Source: Pseudomonas sp. NBRC 111124 (GTDB taxonomy: Bacteria > Pseudomonadota > Gammaproteobacteria > Pseudomonadales > Pseudomonadaceae). From it: a stretch of DNA of 44,828 nt. The first letter of the stretch is position 1. Every line of letters begins with the position of its first letter. Positions 17,365-25,879 of the stretch are shown here, in pieces. The DNA is taken from assembly GCF_001320245.1 (NCBI RefSeq), contig NZ_BCBA01000008.1, positions 1 through 44,828 on the forward strand, given 5' to 3'. The position numbers and the translations under genes are program-made. The notes under the pieces were generated by a model, which made no database searches, was not told where the DNA came from, and saw nothing but the letters and a program-made list of their open reading frames with translations.

Positions 17365-17838
17365 ATGAGCAGGAAGCTTTGTACAGCCCTGGCTGCCGCC
17401 GCCGCGATGTTGGGCGGCAGTGCAGCGGCGCTGGCGGCCAATGACGGCCAGGTCCGAGTCGAGCAGTTGCTCGGCTCGGACCCTGAATACCGGGAGACTT
17501 GGCAAGACACGATCAAAGGCGAGGAGCGCCTGCCTGATTGGGTGATCAACCTCAGTGGCAGCGGTCAGGAGCAGATGTCTGCCGTGACTGAAGACGGCGA
17601 CAAATATTTGGTCGGCCCGTTGTGCGAGACGCCGCAGAACTGCACCTACAAGCGCCTGATCGTGGCTTTCAGCTGGGACAAGGACGATGCCTACGGGATG
17701 CTCGTGGAAGTGCCCGAAGGCTTGCCGAGTGACAAGTCGCCGACTCGCCATGCGCAATACCGTTGGCTGGGCAAGCCGGACGACGGCATGAAGGCAATGT
17801 TGCAGGAGCAACTCAAGCGCGATCCGAATTGGTACTGA
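17365..17838 (+). CDS. Ivy-family lysozyme inhibitor
   Basis: 157-aa precursor of a periplasmic inhibitor of vertebrate (c-type) lysozyme. The signal peptide covers about residues 1-25 (ending ALAA). The mature protein carries the Ivy fold with the inhibitory loop GPLCETPQNC, two cysteines flanking a short loop like the CKPHDC loop of E. coli Ivy; the loop residues differ, so inhibitory strength cannot be predicted. It starts two bases after the DUF1328 stop, with GAGG upstream. P. aeruginosa has an Ivy paralogue beside algB (PA5481), which matches this location. A hairpin (GAAGCG/CGCTTC) at about 17866-17895 follows the stop, without a T-run. Confidence 0.88.
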   Translation: MSRKLCTALAAAAAMLGGSAAALAANDGQVRVEQLLGSDPEYRETWQDTIKGEERLPDWVINLSGSGQEQMSAVTEDGDKYLVGPLCETPQNCTYKRLIVAFSWDKDDAYGMLVEVPEGLPSDKSPTRHAQYRWLGKPDDGMKAMLQEQLKRDPNWY

Positions 17839-18027
17839 CCAACGGTCGCGCTCTGTCATGCAACGGAAGCGGAACCTTTTTATCGTTCTCGCTTCTATGA
17901 TGCGCCGCCCCGAGGAGGGGCAGCACATGACCAGGGGGCCGGGCTGTTCTGATTGTTGCAGGATCGGAGTGGCCTAGGGGTACAGGGAGTACCTCCAGTA
18001 TTGGGCCGGGTCAGGAAAAGGCAGAAT

Positions 18028-18081
18028 CGGAAGCATCAGGTCGTGGGTGTCTGGCAATACCGGCACCGGGCCTGGCTTCCG
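18028..18081. other. Large compound hairpin
   Basis: CGGAAGC (18028-18034) pairs with GCTTCCG (18075-18081), CAGG (18037-18040) with CCTG (18071-18074), and GGTG (18046-18049) with CACC (18064-18067). There are 15 paired positions in nested order. No T-run follows closely on either strand. Confidence 0.55.
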
Positions 18082-18204
18082 AGGCGCCATAACCATCTTT
18101 TGCTGATTCCTTTCAGGTTCTGACCTTCAAGACACATTTTGTCTTGACCGTACATCAATTTTTTTTCATCCCATCCGGGTGCCGCGTAGGTGCCATTTCG
18201 GCCA

Positions 18205-18295
18205 TTCGGATTGTCGAACAAGCCGTTTTCACCCCGTTCGATATACCGACAAAACTGCCTAATTATGGCGGTTTGGCCTTGTTCGGAATTCCGAA
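18205..18295 (+). promoter_or_regulatory. Cluster of three AauR-like operator sites
   Basis: TTCGG-AATT-CCGAA (18282-18295) is a perfect match to TTCGGNNNNCCGAA, the motif I recall for the acidic-amino-acid regulator AauR of P. putida; with flanks it makes a 16-bp perfect palindrome. TTCGG-ATTG-TCGAA (18205-18218) differs at one position and TTCGA-TATA-CCGAC (18237-18250) at two. They lie 32 and 45 bases apart, about 270-360 bases before gltP. Confidence 0.65.
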
Positions 18296-18567
18296 CGTTA
18301 TAAATCAAAGACTTACGTGCGACGTATTTGCATCATAATGCCTATGCTGAATCGGTATGGGGTATGCGTTTCCGGCATTAGATTTCAGCCTTCCCCATCG
18401 CAATAGTTGCCGCCTTTTTCGCTGGCCCGAGCGCCCTGTCGCTCGCTCGCGGTGTCCTTACACGAGGTCCCCGGACGGAAGCCAAAAGCTCCCCGTGACG
18501 TTGCCAACGGCTTTGTTACGCGCTTTTCCGGTCGGTACCCGTGACCACTAGAACAAAGGGTAAAGAC

Positions 18568-19896
18568 ATGAAGAAGGCAAAACTGAGCCTCGCCTGGCAG
18601 ATCGTTATCGGTCTGGTCCTAGGCGTTGCAGTCGGCGCGCTGCTGAACCACTTCAGCGCGGAAAAAGCTTGGTGGATCAGCAACGTCCTCCAGCCCGCCG
18701 GTGACATCTTCATTCGCCTGATCAAGATGATCGTCGTCCCGATCGTGATTTCGTCGCTGATCGTGGGTATCGCCGGGGTTGGCGATGCGAAGAAACTGGG
18801 CAGCATCGGCCTCAAGACCATCCTCTACTTCGAGGTGGTGACCACCATCGCCATCGTTGTCGGCCTGGTGTTGGCCAACCTGTTCCACCCGGGCGCCGGC
18901 ATCGACATGAGCACCCTGGGGACGGTCGACATCTCCAAGTACCAGGCCACCGCGGCCGAAGTGCAGCATGAGCATGCGTTCATCGAGACCCTGCTGAACC
19001 TGATCCCGTCGAACATTTTCGCAGCGCTGATGCGTGGTGAAATGCTGCCGATCATCTTCTTCTCGGTGCTGTTCGGCCTCGGCCTGTCGAGCCTGCAGGC
19101 CGACCTGCGCGAACCGCTGGTGCGTACCTTCCAGGCCGTGTCGGAGACCATGTTCAAGGTCACCCACATGATCATGAACTACGCCCCGATCGGTGTATTC
19201 GCCCTGATCGCCGTGACGGTTGCCAACTTCGGCTTCACCTCGTTGCTGCCGCTGGCCAAGCTGGTGCTGCTGGTGTACTTCGCCATCGCTTTCTTCGCTT
19301 TCATGGTGCTGGGCCTGGTTGCACGCCTGTTCGGCTTCTCGGTGATCAAGATCATGCGCATCATGAAAGATGAGCTGATCCTGGCCTACTCCACCTCCAG
19401 CTCCGAGACCGTGTTGCCGCGCGTGATCGAGAAGATGGAAAAGTACGGTGCGCCGAAGTCGATCTGCTCGTTTGTGGTACCGACCGGCTACTCGTTCAAT
19501 CTCGACGGTTCGACCCTGTACCAGAGCATCGCGGCCATCTTCATCGCCCAGCTTTACGGCATCGACCTGTCCTGGAGCCAGCAGCTGCTGCTGGTGTTGA
19601 CCCTGATGGTCACCTCCAAGGGCATTGCCGGTGTACCAGGCGTATCCTTCGTGGTGCTGCTGGCTACCCTGGGCAGCGTGGGCATTCCACTGGAAGGCCT
19701 GGCCTTCATCGCCGGCGTCGACCGCATCATGGACATGGCACGTACCGCCTTGAACGTGATCGGTAACGCCCTGGCAGCCTTGGTGATCGCCCGTTGGGAA
19801 GGCATGTACGACGCCGCCAAGGGTGAGCAGTACTACGCCTCGCTGATGGCGGGCAAGGAGCAGGCAGCGGTCATTGGCGAAGCCGCCAAGCGCTGA
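18568..19896 (+). CDS. gltP: Glutamate/aspartate:proton symporter (DAACS family)
   Basis: Secondary transporter for acidic amino acids, 442 aa from the ATG at 18568 (MKKAKLSLAWQ). A GTG at 18541 would add nine residues, but the ATG has a closer AAAGGG. Eight hydrophobic segments are visible. The two conserved re-entrant-loop signatures are present: the serine-rich STSSSET near residues 275-281 and FNLDGSTLY near 310-318, which bind substrate and coupling ions. It follows a 729-base regulatory region with AauR-like sites, which fits control by acidic amino acids, and ends with a strong terminator (19916-19941). A DctA-type dicarboxylate role is less likely given the length and N-terminus. Confidence 0.9.
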   Translation: MKKAKLSLAWQIVIGLVLGVAVGALLNHFSAEKAWWISNVLQPAGDIFIRLIKMIVVPIVISSLIVGIAGVGDAKKLGSIGLKTILYFEVVTTIAIVVGLVLANLFHPGAGIDMSTLGTVDISKYQATAAEVQHEHAFIETLLNLIPSNIFAALMRGEMLPIIFFSVLFGLGLSSLQADLREPLVRTFQAVSETMFKVTHMIMNYAPIGVFALIAVTVANFGFTSLLPLAKLVLLVYFAIAFFAFMVLGLVARLFGFSVIKIMRIMKDELILAYSTSSSETVLPRVIEKMEKYGAPKSICSFVVPTGYSFNLDGSTLYQSIAAIFIAQLYGIDLSWSQQLLLVLTLMVTSKGIAGVPGVSFVVLLATLGSVGIPLEGLAFIAGVDRIMDMARTALNVIGNALAALVIARWEGMYDAAKGEQYYASLMAGKEQAAVIGEAAKR

Positions 19897-19915
19897 GCCT
19901 GACCTGCTGAACCTT

Positions 19916-19941
19916 AAAGCCCCGACTTGTCGGGGCTTTTT
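19916..19941 (+). terminator. Intrinsic terminator of gltP
   Basis: AAAGCCCCGA pairs with TCGGGGCTTT around CTTG, followed by further T residues. Confidence 0.92.
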
Positions 19942-19965
19942 GTTGTCTGTGGGTTTATTGCGGCC

Positions 19966-19978
19966 CCTGTGGGAGCGG
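19966..19978. repeat. REP half-site fragment
   Basis: CCTGTGGGAGCGG is identical to the first 13 bases of the right REP arm at 25933. The rest of the palindrome is absent, so this looks like a decayed or partial REP. Confidence 0.4.
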
Positions 19979-20037
19979 TCGCCAGTGACGGGTCCCGATA
20001 CGCTATCATTCGGGCATTTTTCAGGGGGAACACACGG

Positions 20038-21267
20038 ATGCTCAACGGCCTTTGGCTCGGCTTTTTCCTGGTGGCGGCCGTCTCCGCCCTGGCCCAATGG
20101 CTGGTCGGTGGCAACCCCGGCATCTTCGCCGCGATGGTCGAGAGTATCTTCGCCATGGCCAAGCTGTCGGTAGAGGTCATGATCCTGCTGTTCGGCACCC
20201 TCACCCTGTGGCTGGGTTTTCTCAAGATCGCCGAAAAAGCCGGCATCGTCGAATGGCTGGCCAAGGTGCTAGGGCCGCTGTTTGCCCGCCTGATGCCGGA
20301 AGTGCCGCCCGGCCACCCGGCCTTGGGTTTGATCACCATGAACTTCGCCGCTAATGGCCTGGGCCTGGACAACGCCGCCACGCCTATCGGCCTCAAGGCC
20401 ATGCGTGCGCTGCAGGAGCTCAACCCCAGCAGTACCACGGCCAGTAACGCGCAGATCCTGTTCCTGGTGCTCAACGCCTCGTCGCTGACGCTGCTGCCGG
20501 TGACCATCTTCATGTACCGCGCCCAGCAAGGCGCCACCGACCCCACGCTGGTGTTCCTGCCGATCCTGCTGGCGACCAGCGCCTCGACCCTGGTCGGCCT
20601 GCTGTCGGTGGCGGTGATGCAGCGCCTGCGCCTGTGGGACCCGGTAGTGCTCGCCTATCTGATCCCTGGTGCGCTGCTGCTGGGCGGCTTCATGGCCTTT
20701 CTGGGCACCCTGTCGGCCGCTGCGCTGGCCAGCCTCTCGTCGATCCTTGGCAACCTGACGTTGTTCGGGGTGATCATCCTGTTTCTGGTGATCGGCGCGC
20801 TGAAGCGGGTTCAGGTGTATGAGGCCTTCGTCGAAGGCGCCAAGGAAGGCTTCGACGTGGCCAAGAGCCTGCTGCCGTATCTGGTGGCGATGCTGGTCGC
20901 GGTCGGTGTGCTGCGCGCCTCAGGGGCGCTGGAATTGGCGCTGGACGGCATTCGCCATGCGGTCAACTGGATGGGCCTGGACACCCGCTTCGTCGAGGGC
21001 CTGCCCACCGCGTTGGTCAAGCCGTTCTCGGGCAGCGCGGCGCGGGCCATGCTGATCGAGACCATGCAGACCCATGGTGTCGACAGCTTCCCGGCCTTGG
21101 TGGCGGCAACCATCCAGGGCAGCACCGAAACCACCTTCTACGTGCTGGCGGTGTATTTCGGCGCCGTGGGCATCCAACGGGTGCGCCACGCTGTCGGCTG
21201 TGCGCTGCTGGCCGAGTTTTCCGGTGTGGTCGCAGCCATTTGCGTCTGCTACTGGTTCTTCGCTTGA
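20038..21267 (+). CDS. Nucleoside-recognition (Gate) domain membrane protein, SpmA/SpmB-like fusion
   Basis: Polytopic inner-membrane protein of 409 aa from the ATG at 20038, which has AGGGGG upstream; the open frame extends further back without a start signal. Two Gate domains lie in tandem: the first (about 45-160) has the SpmA-like GLDNAATPIG motif, and the second (about 270-400) has the SpmB-like GSTETTFYV motif. In spore formers SpmA and SpmB are separate genes; in gammaproteobacteria they are commonly fused, as here. The substrate is unknown. The last 19 bases overlap the 3' end of the convergent lipoprotein gene. Confidence 0.85.
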   Translation: MLNGLWLGFFLVAAVSALAQWLVGGNPGIFAAMVESIFAMAKLSVEVMILLFGTLTLWLGFLKIAEKAGIVEWLAKVLGPLFARLMPEVPPGHPALGLITMNFAANGLGLDNAATPIGLKAMRALQELNPSSTTASNAQILFLVLNASSLTLLPVTIFMYRAQQGATDPTLVFLPILLATSASTLVGLLSVAVMQRLRLWDPVVLAYLIPGALLLGGFMAFLGTLSAAALASLSSILGNLTLFGVIILFLVIGALKRVQVYEAFVEGAKEGFDVAKSLLPYLVAMLVAVGVLRASGALELALDGIRHAVNWMGLDTRFVEGLPTALVKPFSGSAARAMLIETMQTHGVDSFPALVAATIQGSTETTFYVLAVYFGAVGIQRVRHAVGCALLAEFSGVVAAICVCYWFFA

Positions 21268-21884
21268 GCCTGAGCCTGAACAAGGGTGCTTTGCGCCACG
21301 GTCCAGTTCACCACCTGCCCGGCCAGCTGATCGCTGGCCGCGCCAAAGCCGGCGACCACGGCTGACACCTGGGTGTCAGCCAGCGGCTGGCGCACTTCGA
21401 AGCGCTTGCTGCTGAGGATGCGCTGGCTGCGGCCTTGCACCAGGCGTGCGTCGTAGCGAATCACCACTTCCACCCTGCCCCCCGGCTGATACTCACTCTG
21501 AAACGCCTGCAGCTCGCCGCTCAGCTCGTAGTCGGCCTGCAGGTTGCTGTCGTCAGCGCTCAGCCGCTGCACCCGGCCATCGCGCTGGAAACCATCGAGC
21601 AGGCGGTTGCGCACCAGCAACGGCACCGGGTCGCTCCAACGGGCGCCCTTGTAGCTGCTGATCACATCGCCTTGGGGTATCACCGCGATGCGTGGCCCAG
21701 CCAGCACTTCGCTGGCCAGCGGCTTGTTCAGGCGCAGTGACCAGTCCACCGGGGTGGCGCTGTGGCTGGCCTGGTTGACCGGCAGGCGATAGATGTCCAC
21801 AGGCTCGCTCTGCGGCAGGATCGAGCAGGCGCTGGCCAGGCTCAGAGTGGCCGCCAGCGCCAGCAGGCGCAGCGATGGGGTCAT
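21249..21884 (-). CDS. ABC-type transport auxiliary lipoprotein (PqiC-like)
   Basis: 211-aa lipoprotein with lipobox LASAC (Cys20), last gene of a four-gene MCE transport operon. Its first mature residues and overall length fit the ABC_trans_aux family, to which PqiC belongs, an outer-membrane lipoprotein partner of MCE tunnels. It probably sits in the outer membrane, facing the periplasm, and receives or anchors the MCE protein. The start at 21884 overlaps the stop of the MCE gene (ATGA), and AAGGAG precedes it. The C-terminus is Gln/Ala rich. The substrate of the system is not known from sequence. Confidence 0.85.
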   Translation of the reverse strand: MTPSLRLLALAATLSLASACSILPQSEPVDIYRLPVNQASHSATPVDWSLRLNKPLASEVLAGPRIAVIPQGDVISSYKGARWSDPVPLLVRNRLLDGFQRDGRVQRLSADDSNLQADYELSGELQAFQSEYQPGGRVEVVIRYDARLVQGRSQRILSSKRFEVRQPLADTQVSAVVAGFGAASDQLAGQVVNWTVAQSTLVQAQAQAKNQ

Positions 21885-22819
21885 GGCTGGAACTCCTTGT
21901 TGTTATCACGGCCCAGCAGGTAGCCGCTCGGGTCGGCCTCCAGGCGCCGGGAAATACCCTTGAGCGAGTTGAGCGTTTCGCGCAGCTCGCGGATGGCCGG
22001 GGTCAGCTGGTTCAGCCCCTGGGCGCCGTCATCGATGGACTCGCGGTTATCCTGCAGCAGGCTGTTGAGAGTCGCGGCGCTTTCGGCGAGCGACTGCATG
22101 GCCTGCTCCGCGCTGCCGATGGCCTGCTTGCCCTGGCTGCCGAGCAGGCCATTGGCGTTGCGCATCAGCGCCTCGGTTTCTGCCAGGGTGGCGTTGGCCT
22201 GCTTACCGACCAGGGCCAGCTGGGCGATCGCCTCGCTGATGCCGCCGTTCTGGTTGGCGAAGGCGCCGGTGGTCTTGTCGAGATTGGCCAGGGTGTTGCT
22301 CAGGTGCTCGATGTTGTTGTCCGAGAACATCTGCGTGGCGTTGTGCAGCAGCATATTGATATTGGTCACCAGGTCGCTGCTGTCGTTGAGCAGGCGGGAG
22401 ATGGGCGAGGGTGAGGCGACTATCACCGGCAGCTTGCCATCCTTGCCCCTGAGCTCCGGGCTTTGCGGCGTGCCGCCGCTGAGCTGGATGAACGAGTTGC
22501 CGGTGACCCCGGCCAGGGTCAGCTTGGCCTGGGTGTCTTCCTTGACCGGTGTGTCGCCGCTCAGGCGCACCCGGGCCAGTACCCGGCGTGGATCTTTCGG
22601 GTCCAGGCGCAGGCTGGTGACATCGCCGACCTTGATGCCGTTGTACTGTACCGGGCTGCCACGGGACAGCCCCGAGACCGCTTCGTTGAAGATCACTTCG
22701 TAATCCTTGAAGGCGTCGTCGACGCTGGACTTGGTCAGCCACAGGCCGAACAGCATGGCGCCAGCTACCACCAAAACGGTGACCAGACCAATCAGGACGT
22801 GATGAGCTCGGGTTTCCAT
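21881..22819 (-). CDS. MCE-domain protein (MlaD-like substrate-binding subunit)
   Basis: 312-aa inner-membrane-anchored periplasmic protein. One membrane helix (about 8-30) is followed by a single MCE domain (about 40-118, with YEVIFNEAVSGLSRGSPV and LAGVTGNSFIQLSGG), then a long helical, coiled-coil-like region (about 140-290) rich in Ala/Gln/Asn. MlaD of E. coli lacks such a long helix; this build is closer to the LetB/PqiB-type needles and to other single-MCE proteins. It follows the ATPase gene by three bases, with AGGAG before the ATG. It works with the permease, ATPase and lipoprotein of this operon in lipid transport between membranes. Confidence 0.88.
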   Translation of the reverse strand: METRAHHVLIGLVTVLVVAGAMLFGLWLTKSSVDDAFKDYEVIFNEAVSGLSRGSPVQYNGIKVGDVTSLRLDPKDPRRVLARVRLSGDTPVKEDTQAKLTLAGVTGNSFIQLSGGTPQSPELRGKDGKLPVIVASPSPISRLLNDSSDLVTNINMLLHNATQMFSDNNIEHLSNTLANLDKTTGAFANQNGGISEAIAQLALVGKQANATLAETEALMRNANGLLGSQGKQAIGSAEQAMQSLAESAATLNSLLQDNRESIDDGAQGLNQLTPAIRELRETLNSLKGISRRLEADPSGYLLGRDNNKEFQP

Positions 22820-22822
22820 GGT

Positions 22823-23614
22823 TCAGCGCTCCTGCCCGGCGCTGGCGGCGGCGTGTTCGGCCGCCCGTCCGCGTGGGCCGTGAAAGTATTCGTGGATCCA
22901 GGGATCGTTGGTCTGTTCGACCTCGGCCAGGGGGCCGGCGACCAGCACCTTCTTCTGTGACAACACGGCGATGCGATCGGTGATGGTGTAAAGGGTGTCC
23001 AGATCGTGGGTGATGAGGAACACGCTTAGGCCCAGGGCATCGCGCAGGGTCATGATCAACTGGTCGAAAGCGGCCGCCCCAATGGGGTCGAGGCCAGCGG
23101 TGGGCTCGTCGAGGAACAAGATGTCCGGGTCCAGCGCCAGGGCGCGAGCCAGGGCCGCACGCTTGATCATGCCGCCGGAGAGCGACGAGGGGTATTTGTC
23201 GGCGGCGGAAATCGGCAGGCCGGCCAGGGCCAGCTTGACCCCGGCCAGGTGCTCGGCATCGGCGCGCGAAAGGCCGGCATGCTCGATCAACGGCAGCGCG
23301 ACATTTTCGGTGACGGTCAGCGACGAGAACAGTGCACCTTTCTGAAACAGTACTCCGAAGCGGCGCTCAACCAGCGAACGTTGCTCCTCGCGCAAACCGG
23401 CCAGGTCTTCGCCGAATACCTTGACCTGCCCTTCGTTGGGGCGCCGCAGGCCAATGATGCTGCGCAGCAGCACCGACTTGCCACTGCCCGACCCTCCGAC
23501 CACGGCGAGGATTTCGCCGCGGTACAGGTCCAGGTCGAGGTCCTTGTGCACCACCTGGCTACCGAAGCGATTGCAGATGCCCCGCGCCTCGATCACCGCT
23601 TCCCGACCCGTCAC
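22823..23614 (-). CDS. ABC transporter ATPase (MlaF-like)
   Basis: 263-aa cytoplasmic nucleotide-binding subunit powering the MCE lipid transporter. Walker A is GGSGSGKS (40-47), the signature is LSGGM, and Walker B is LFLDEPTAGLD, as in MlaF; the switch His is in ITHDLDTL. The C-terminal tail (about 240-263) is short and Ala/Arg rich. The ATG at 23614 overlaps the permease stop (ATGA), so the genes are translationally coupled. The second, better-known pseudomonad Mla/Ttg2 system lies elsewhere, so this is a paralogous set. Confidence 0.9.
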   Translation of the reverse strand: MTGREAVIEARGICNRFGSQVVHKDLDLDLYRGEILAVVGGSGSGKSVLLRSIIGLRRPNEGQVKVFGEDLAGLREEQRSLVERRFGVLFQKGALFSSLTVTENVALPLIEHAGLSRADAEHLAGVKLALAGLPISAADKYPSSLSGGMIKRAALARALALDPDILFLDEPTAGLDPIGAAAFDQLIMTLRDALGLSVFLITHDLDTLYTITDRIAVLSQKKVLVAGPLAEVEQTNDPWIHEYFHGPRGRAAEHAAASAGQER

Positions 23615-24744
23615 CAGCCCATCTCCATGCAGAACAGTGCCGCCACCGCATCCAGCACGATGACTACGAAAATCGATTGCACCACGCTGGACGTGGTGTG
23701 GGCACCGACCGATTCGGCGCTGCCGCTGACCTTGAAGCCTTCGAGGCAGCCGATGGCGGCGATCAGGAAGGCAAAGATCGGCGCCTTGGCCAGGCCGACC
23801 AGGAAGTGCTGCACACCGATGTCCGATTGCAGCAGCGACAAAAACATGGCCGGCGAGATGCCCAATGACAGCGCGCAGACCACCGCACCCCCAACGATGC
23901 CGCAGATCATCGCGACGAAGGTCAGCAACGGCAGTGAGATCAGCAGCGCCAGTACCCGCGGCACCACCAGCAGTTCAATCGGGTTGAGGCCCAGGGTGCG
24001 GATGGCGTCGATCTCTTCATTGGCCTTCATCGAGCCGATTTGTGCAGTGAAGGCGCTGGCGGTGCGCCCGGCCATGAGGATGGCGGTCAGCAGCACGGCG
24101 AATTCGCGCAGGAACGAGAAGGCCACCAGGTCGACGGTGAACACGGTTGCACCGAAGTCAGCCAGCACCGTGGCGCCGAGGAAAGCCACCACGGCGCCGA
24201 CCAGAAAGGTCAGCAAGGCGACGATCGGTGCTGCGTCCAGCCCGGTCTGCTCGATGTGCGCGATGACCGGGGTGACACGCCAGCGGTGTGGCTGCAGCAG
24301 GCGGCGCAGCAGCGTTTCGATGATCAGGCCGAGGAAGCCGAGCAGCTGCATGCTGTCCTGCCACAGCGTGCCGACCGCGCAACCGATACGCTCCAGCAGC
24401 ACCAGCACCACGTTGCGCTCGGGCTCCTTGATCGGGATACAGTAGTCCTGCACTGAGCAGTAGACATTCTTGAGCAGGGCACGGCTGGCTTCGGGCAGAC
24501 CCTCGGTGCAGTGCGAGAGGCGCTCGGAGCCAAGCAACTCGGCCAGCAGCGAGGCACCGGCGGTGTCCAGGCGGCCCAACTGGCTGAGGTCGGCAATGGT
24601 GTCAGCGCCATATTGCGTGCGCAGGCGCTCGCTGTCGCGCTTGAGGCTGGCGTAGTGGGCCAGGGTCCAGTCACCGGCAATGCGCAGGCAGGCCGGCTGG
24701 CAGCTGGTGTCCAGGGTGGCGCTGGGGGTGGTCATAGGCTCCAT
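23611..24744 (-). CDS. MlaE-family permease with N-terminal STAS domain
   Basis: 377-aa inner-membrane permease. Residues about 1-110 form a STAS domain (LGRLDTAGASLLAELLG segment), which is the job of the separate MlaB protein in E. coli; here it is fused to the permease. The rest is a MlaE fold with five or six membrane helices and the coupling-loop signature NEEIDAIRTLGLNP that contacts the ATPase. Starts at 24744 or 24735 (MTTPSATL) are both possible. It is the first gene of the operon STAS-permease, ATPase, MCE protein, lipoprotein. Fused STAS permeases are known in this family, so this is notable rather than unique. Confidence 0.88.
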   Translation of the reverse strand: MEPMTTPSATLDTSCQPACLRIAGDWTLAHYASLKRDSERLRTQYGADTIADLSQLGRLDTAGASLLAELLGSERLSHCTEGLPEASRALLKNVYCSVQDYCIPIKEPERNVVLVLLERIGCAVGTLWQDSMQLLGFLGLIIETLLRRLLQPHRWRVTPVIAHIEQTGLDAAPIVALLTFLVGAVVAFLGATVLADFGATVFTVDLVAFSFLREFAVLLTAILMAGRTASAFTAQIGSMKANEEIDAIRTLGLNPIELLVVPRVLALLISLPLLTFVAMICGIVGGAVVCALSLGISPAMFLSLLQSDIGVQHFLVGLAKAPIFAFLIAAIGCLEGFKVSGSAESVGAHTTSSVVQSIFVVIVLDAVAALFCMEMGW

Positions 24745-24824
24745 GCATCCGGCTGGGCTAGAGGCTGATCATAGCGCAGCGGGCATGCAGCGGTTTGTTG
24801 AATATGTGCTGTCCTGCGCCGGTG

Positions 24825-25847
24825 TCACGGCGCAGGCGCGTCGTCCACCACCTTGAAGCGCAGCACGCCGATCACCTGGCCATCCTCGGTCAGCACGCGG
24901 ACCTGCCACTTGCCCACCGGGTTGGGCGGGAAATTCTGCTTGTGGGTCCAGGCACGGTAGCCTTCCTTGCGCCCGCCATGGATATCCAGGGCAATGCGGT
25001 CGACCTCCTGGCCGTCCTTCTGCCACACATGGTAGATGCGCTCGTCCAGGCCCCGCGGCGCGTTGATCGCGGTGTAGGCGTACAGGCCATTGCTACGGAT
25101 GCGGCTGGCGGCAATTTCTTCCAGCGACTCGCCGGGCTGGCGATTGAGCACTTCGGTGCTGACCGCCACGTCCGTCATCCACAGCGTTGCCGGTGGCACC
25201 CACGAACGCAGTAACCAGCCACTCCCCCCTACCGCCAGGGTAACCACTACCAATGCCACGCCGCGGCGCCAGGTATTGACCGGGAAGCTGCTGATCAAGC
25301 TTGGGAACGACAGTGCCATGGCGGCTATCAACGCCAGTTTGAAGCTCTGTGCGGTGGTCAGGTGGAGGATGATCGGCAGCGCGGTGAGCAGCGCCGCGAA
25401 CAGCGTCAGGGTATGCAGCGCGAGAAACAGCCAGCGCCGCGGCGCCAGCCACTTATAGTACAGCGGATCGATGATCGAGATGAGCCCGGCGGCGCCAAGC
25501 AGGCCGGTGAACACCAGCTGGCCGCTGTTCCAGGTGGTGGTGATGAAGAAGAACGGCAGGACGAAGAACAGGCTTTCCTGGTGGATCATCTGCGTCGCGT
25601 AGCGCAGCAGTGGCTGCGGGATCTCGCGGTTGAAAGTGCGCGCGAACAGGCCTGTCAGGGTGTTTTCCAGCATCAGCCAGACCCAGCTGACCAGCATGAG
25701 GATGGCAATCCAGCTGGCGAGGCTGGCCTGGCGGTCGACCAGGATGAAACTGCCGATACCGGAGAGGAAACCACCGAGTGCGATGACGCCGGGGTAGCGT
25801 TTGAGCAACTCGATGACACGCTGGACGAAGTGGGGTATTGGGGGCAT
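24825..25847 (-). CDS. DUF5924 membrane protein with C-terminal DUF2914
   Basis: 340 aa from the ATG at 25847 (MPPIPHFVQR), which has TAAGG upstream. The frame is open to 25994, but that extra part is translated REP palindrome and should be left out. The N-terminal two thirds hold about six to eight membrane helices (DUF5924-like). The C-terminal about 100 residues form a DUF2914 domain, with the conserved LYAYTAINAP, GLDERIYHVW, GGRKEGYRAW and VIGVLRFKV pieces. Topology suggests a periplasmic DUF2914. Function is unknown. A hairpin CTGCGCCG/CGGCGCAG (24814-24835) overlaps the stop codon. Confidence 0.8.
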   Translation of the reverse strand: MPPIPHFVQRVIELLKRYPGVIALGGFLSGIGSFILVDRQASLASWIAILMLVSWVWLMLENTLTGLFARTFNREIPQPLLRYATQMIHQESLFFVLPFFFITTTWNSGQLVFTGLLGAAGLISIIDPLYYKWLAPRRWLFLALHTLTLFAALLTALPIILHLTTAQSFKLALIAAMALSFPSLISSFPVNTWRRGVALVVVTLAVGGSGWLLRSWVPPATLWMTDVAVSTEVLNRQPGESLEEIAASRIRSNGLYAYTAINAPRGLDERIYHVWQKDGQEVDRIALDIHGGRKEGYRAWTHKQNFPPNPVGKWQVRVLTEDGQVIGVLRFKVVDDAPAP

Positions 25848-25879
25848 GGGCCTTACAACAAGAATATGAAGTGGCTGTG

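Larger units (their letters stand above)
17839..18567. other. Long intergenic regulatory region before gltP
   Basis: No supported gene in 729 bases. It has lower GC than its neighbours at about 18100-18400. It holds a strong compound hairpin (18028-18081), a hairpin CAAGAC/GTCTTG (18128-18146) with a T-run 12 bases later, and three AauR-like inverted repeats (18205, 18237, 18282). A weak sigma54-like element sits at about 18354-18367 (only the GG and GC doublets fit). Open frames here lack ribosome sites and family signs. Confidence 0.6.

Noticed and set aside
18036..18308. 90-codon open frame in the gap before gltP
   Set aside because: No ribosome site, no family signs, and it runs across the compound hairpin and the operator cluster.
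18354..18367. Sigma54 promoter for gltP
   Set aside because: The spacing fits but only the GG and GC doublets match; kept as a weak possibility, not listed as a feature.
18619..20097. 492-codon open frame antisense to gltP
   Set aside because: Rich in His/Gln/Gly/Asp, as expected from the complement of a hydrophobic membrane-protein gene; no start signal.
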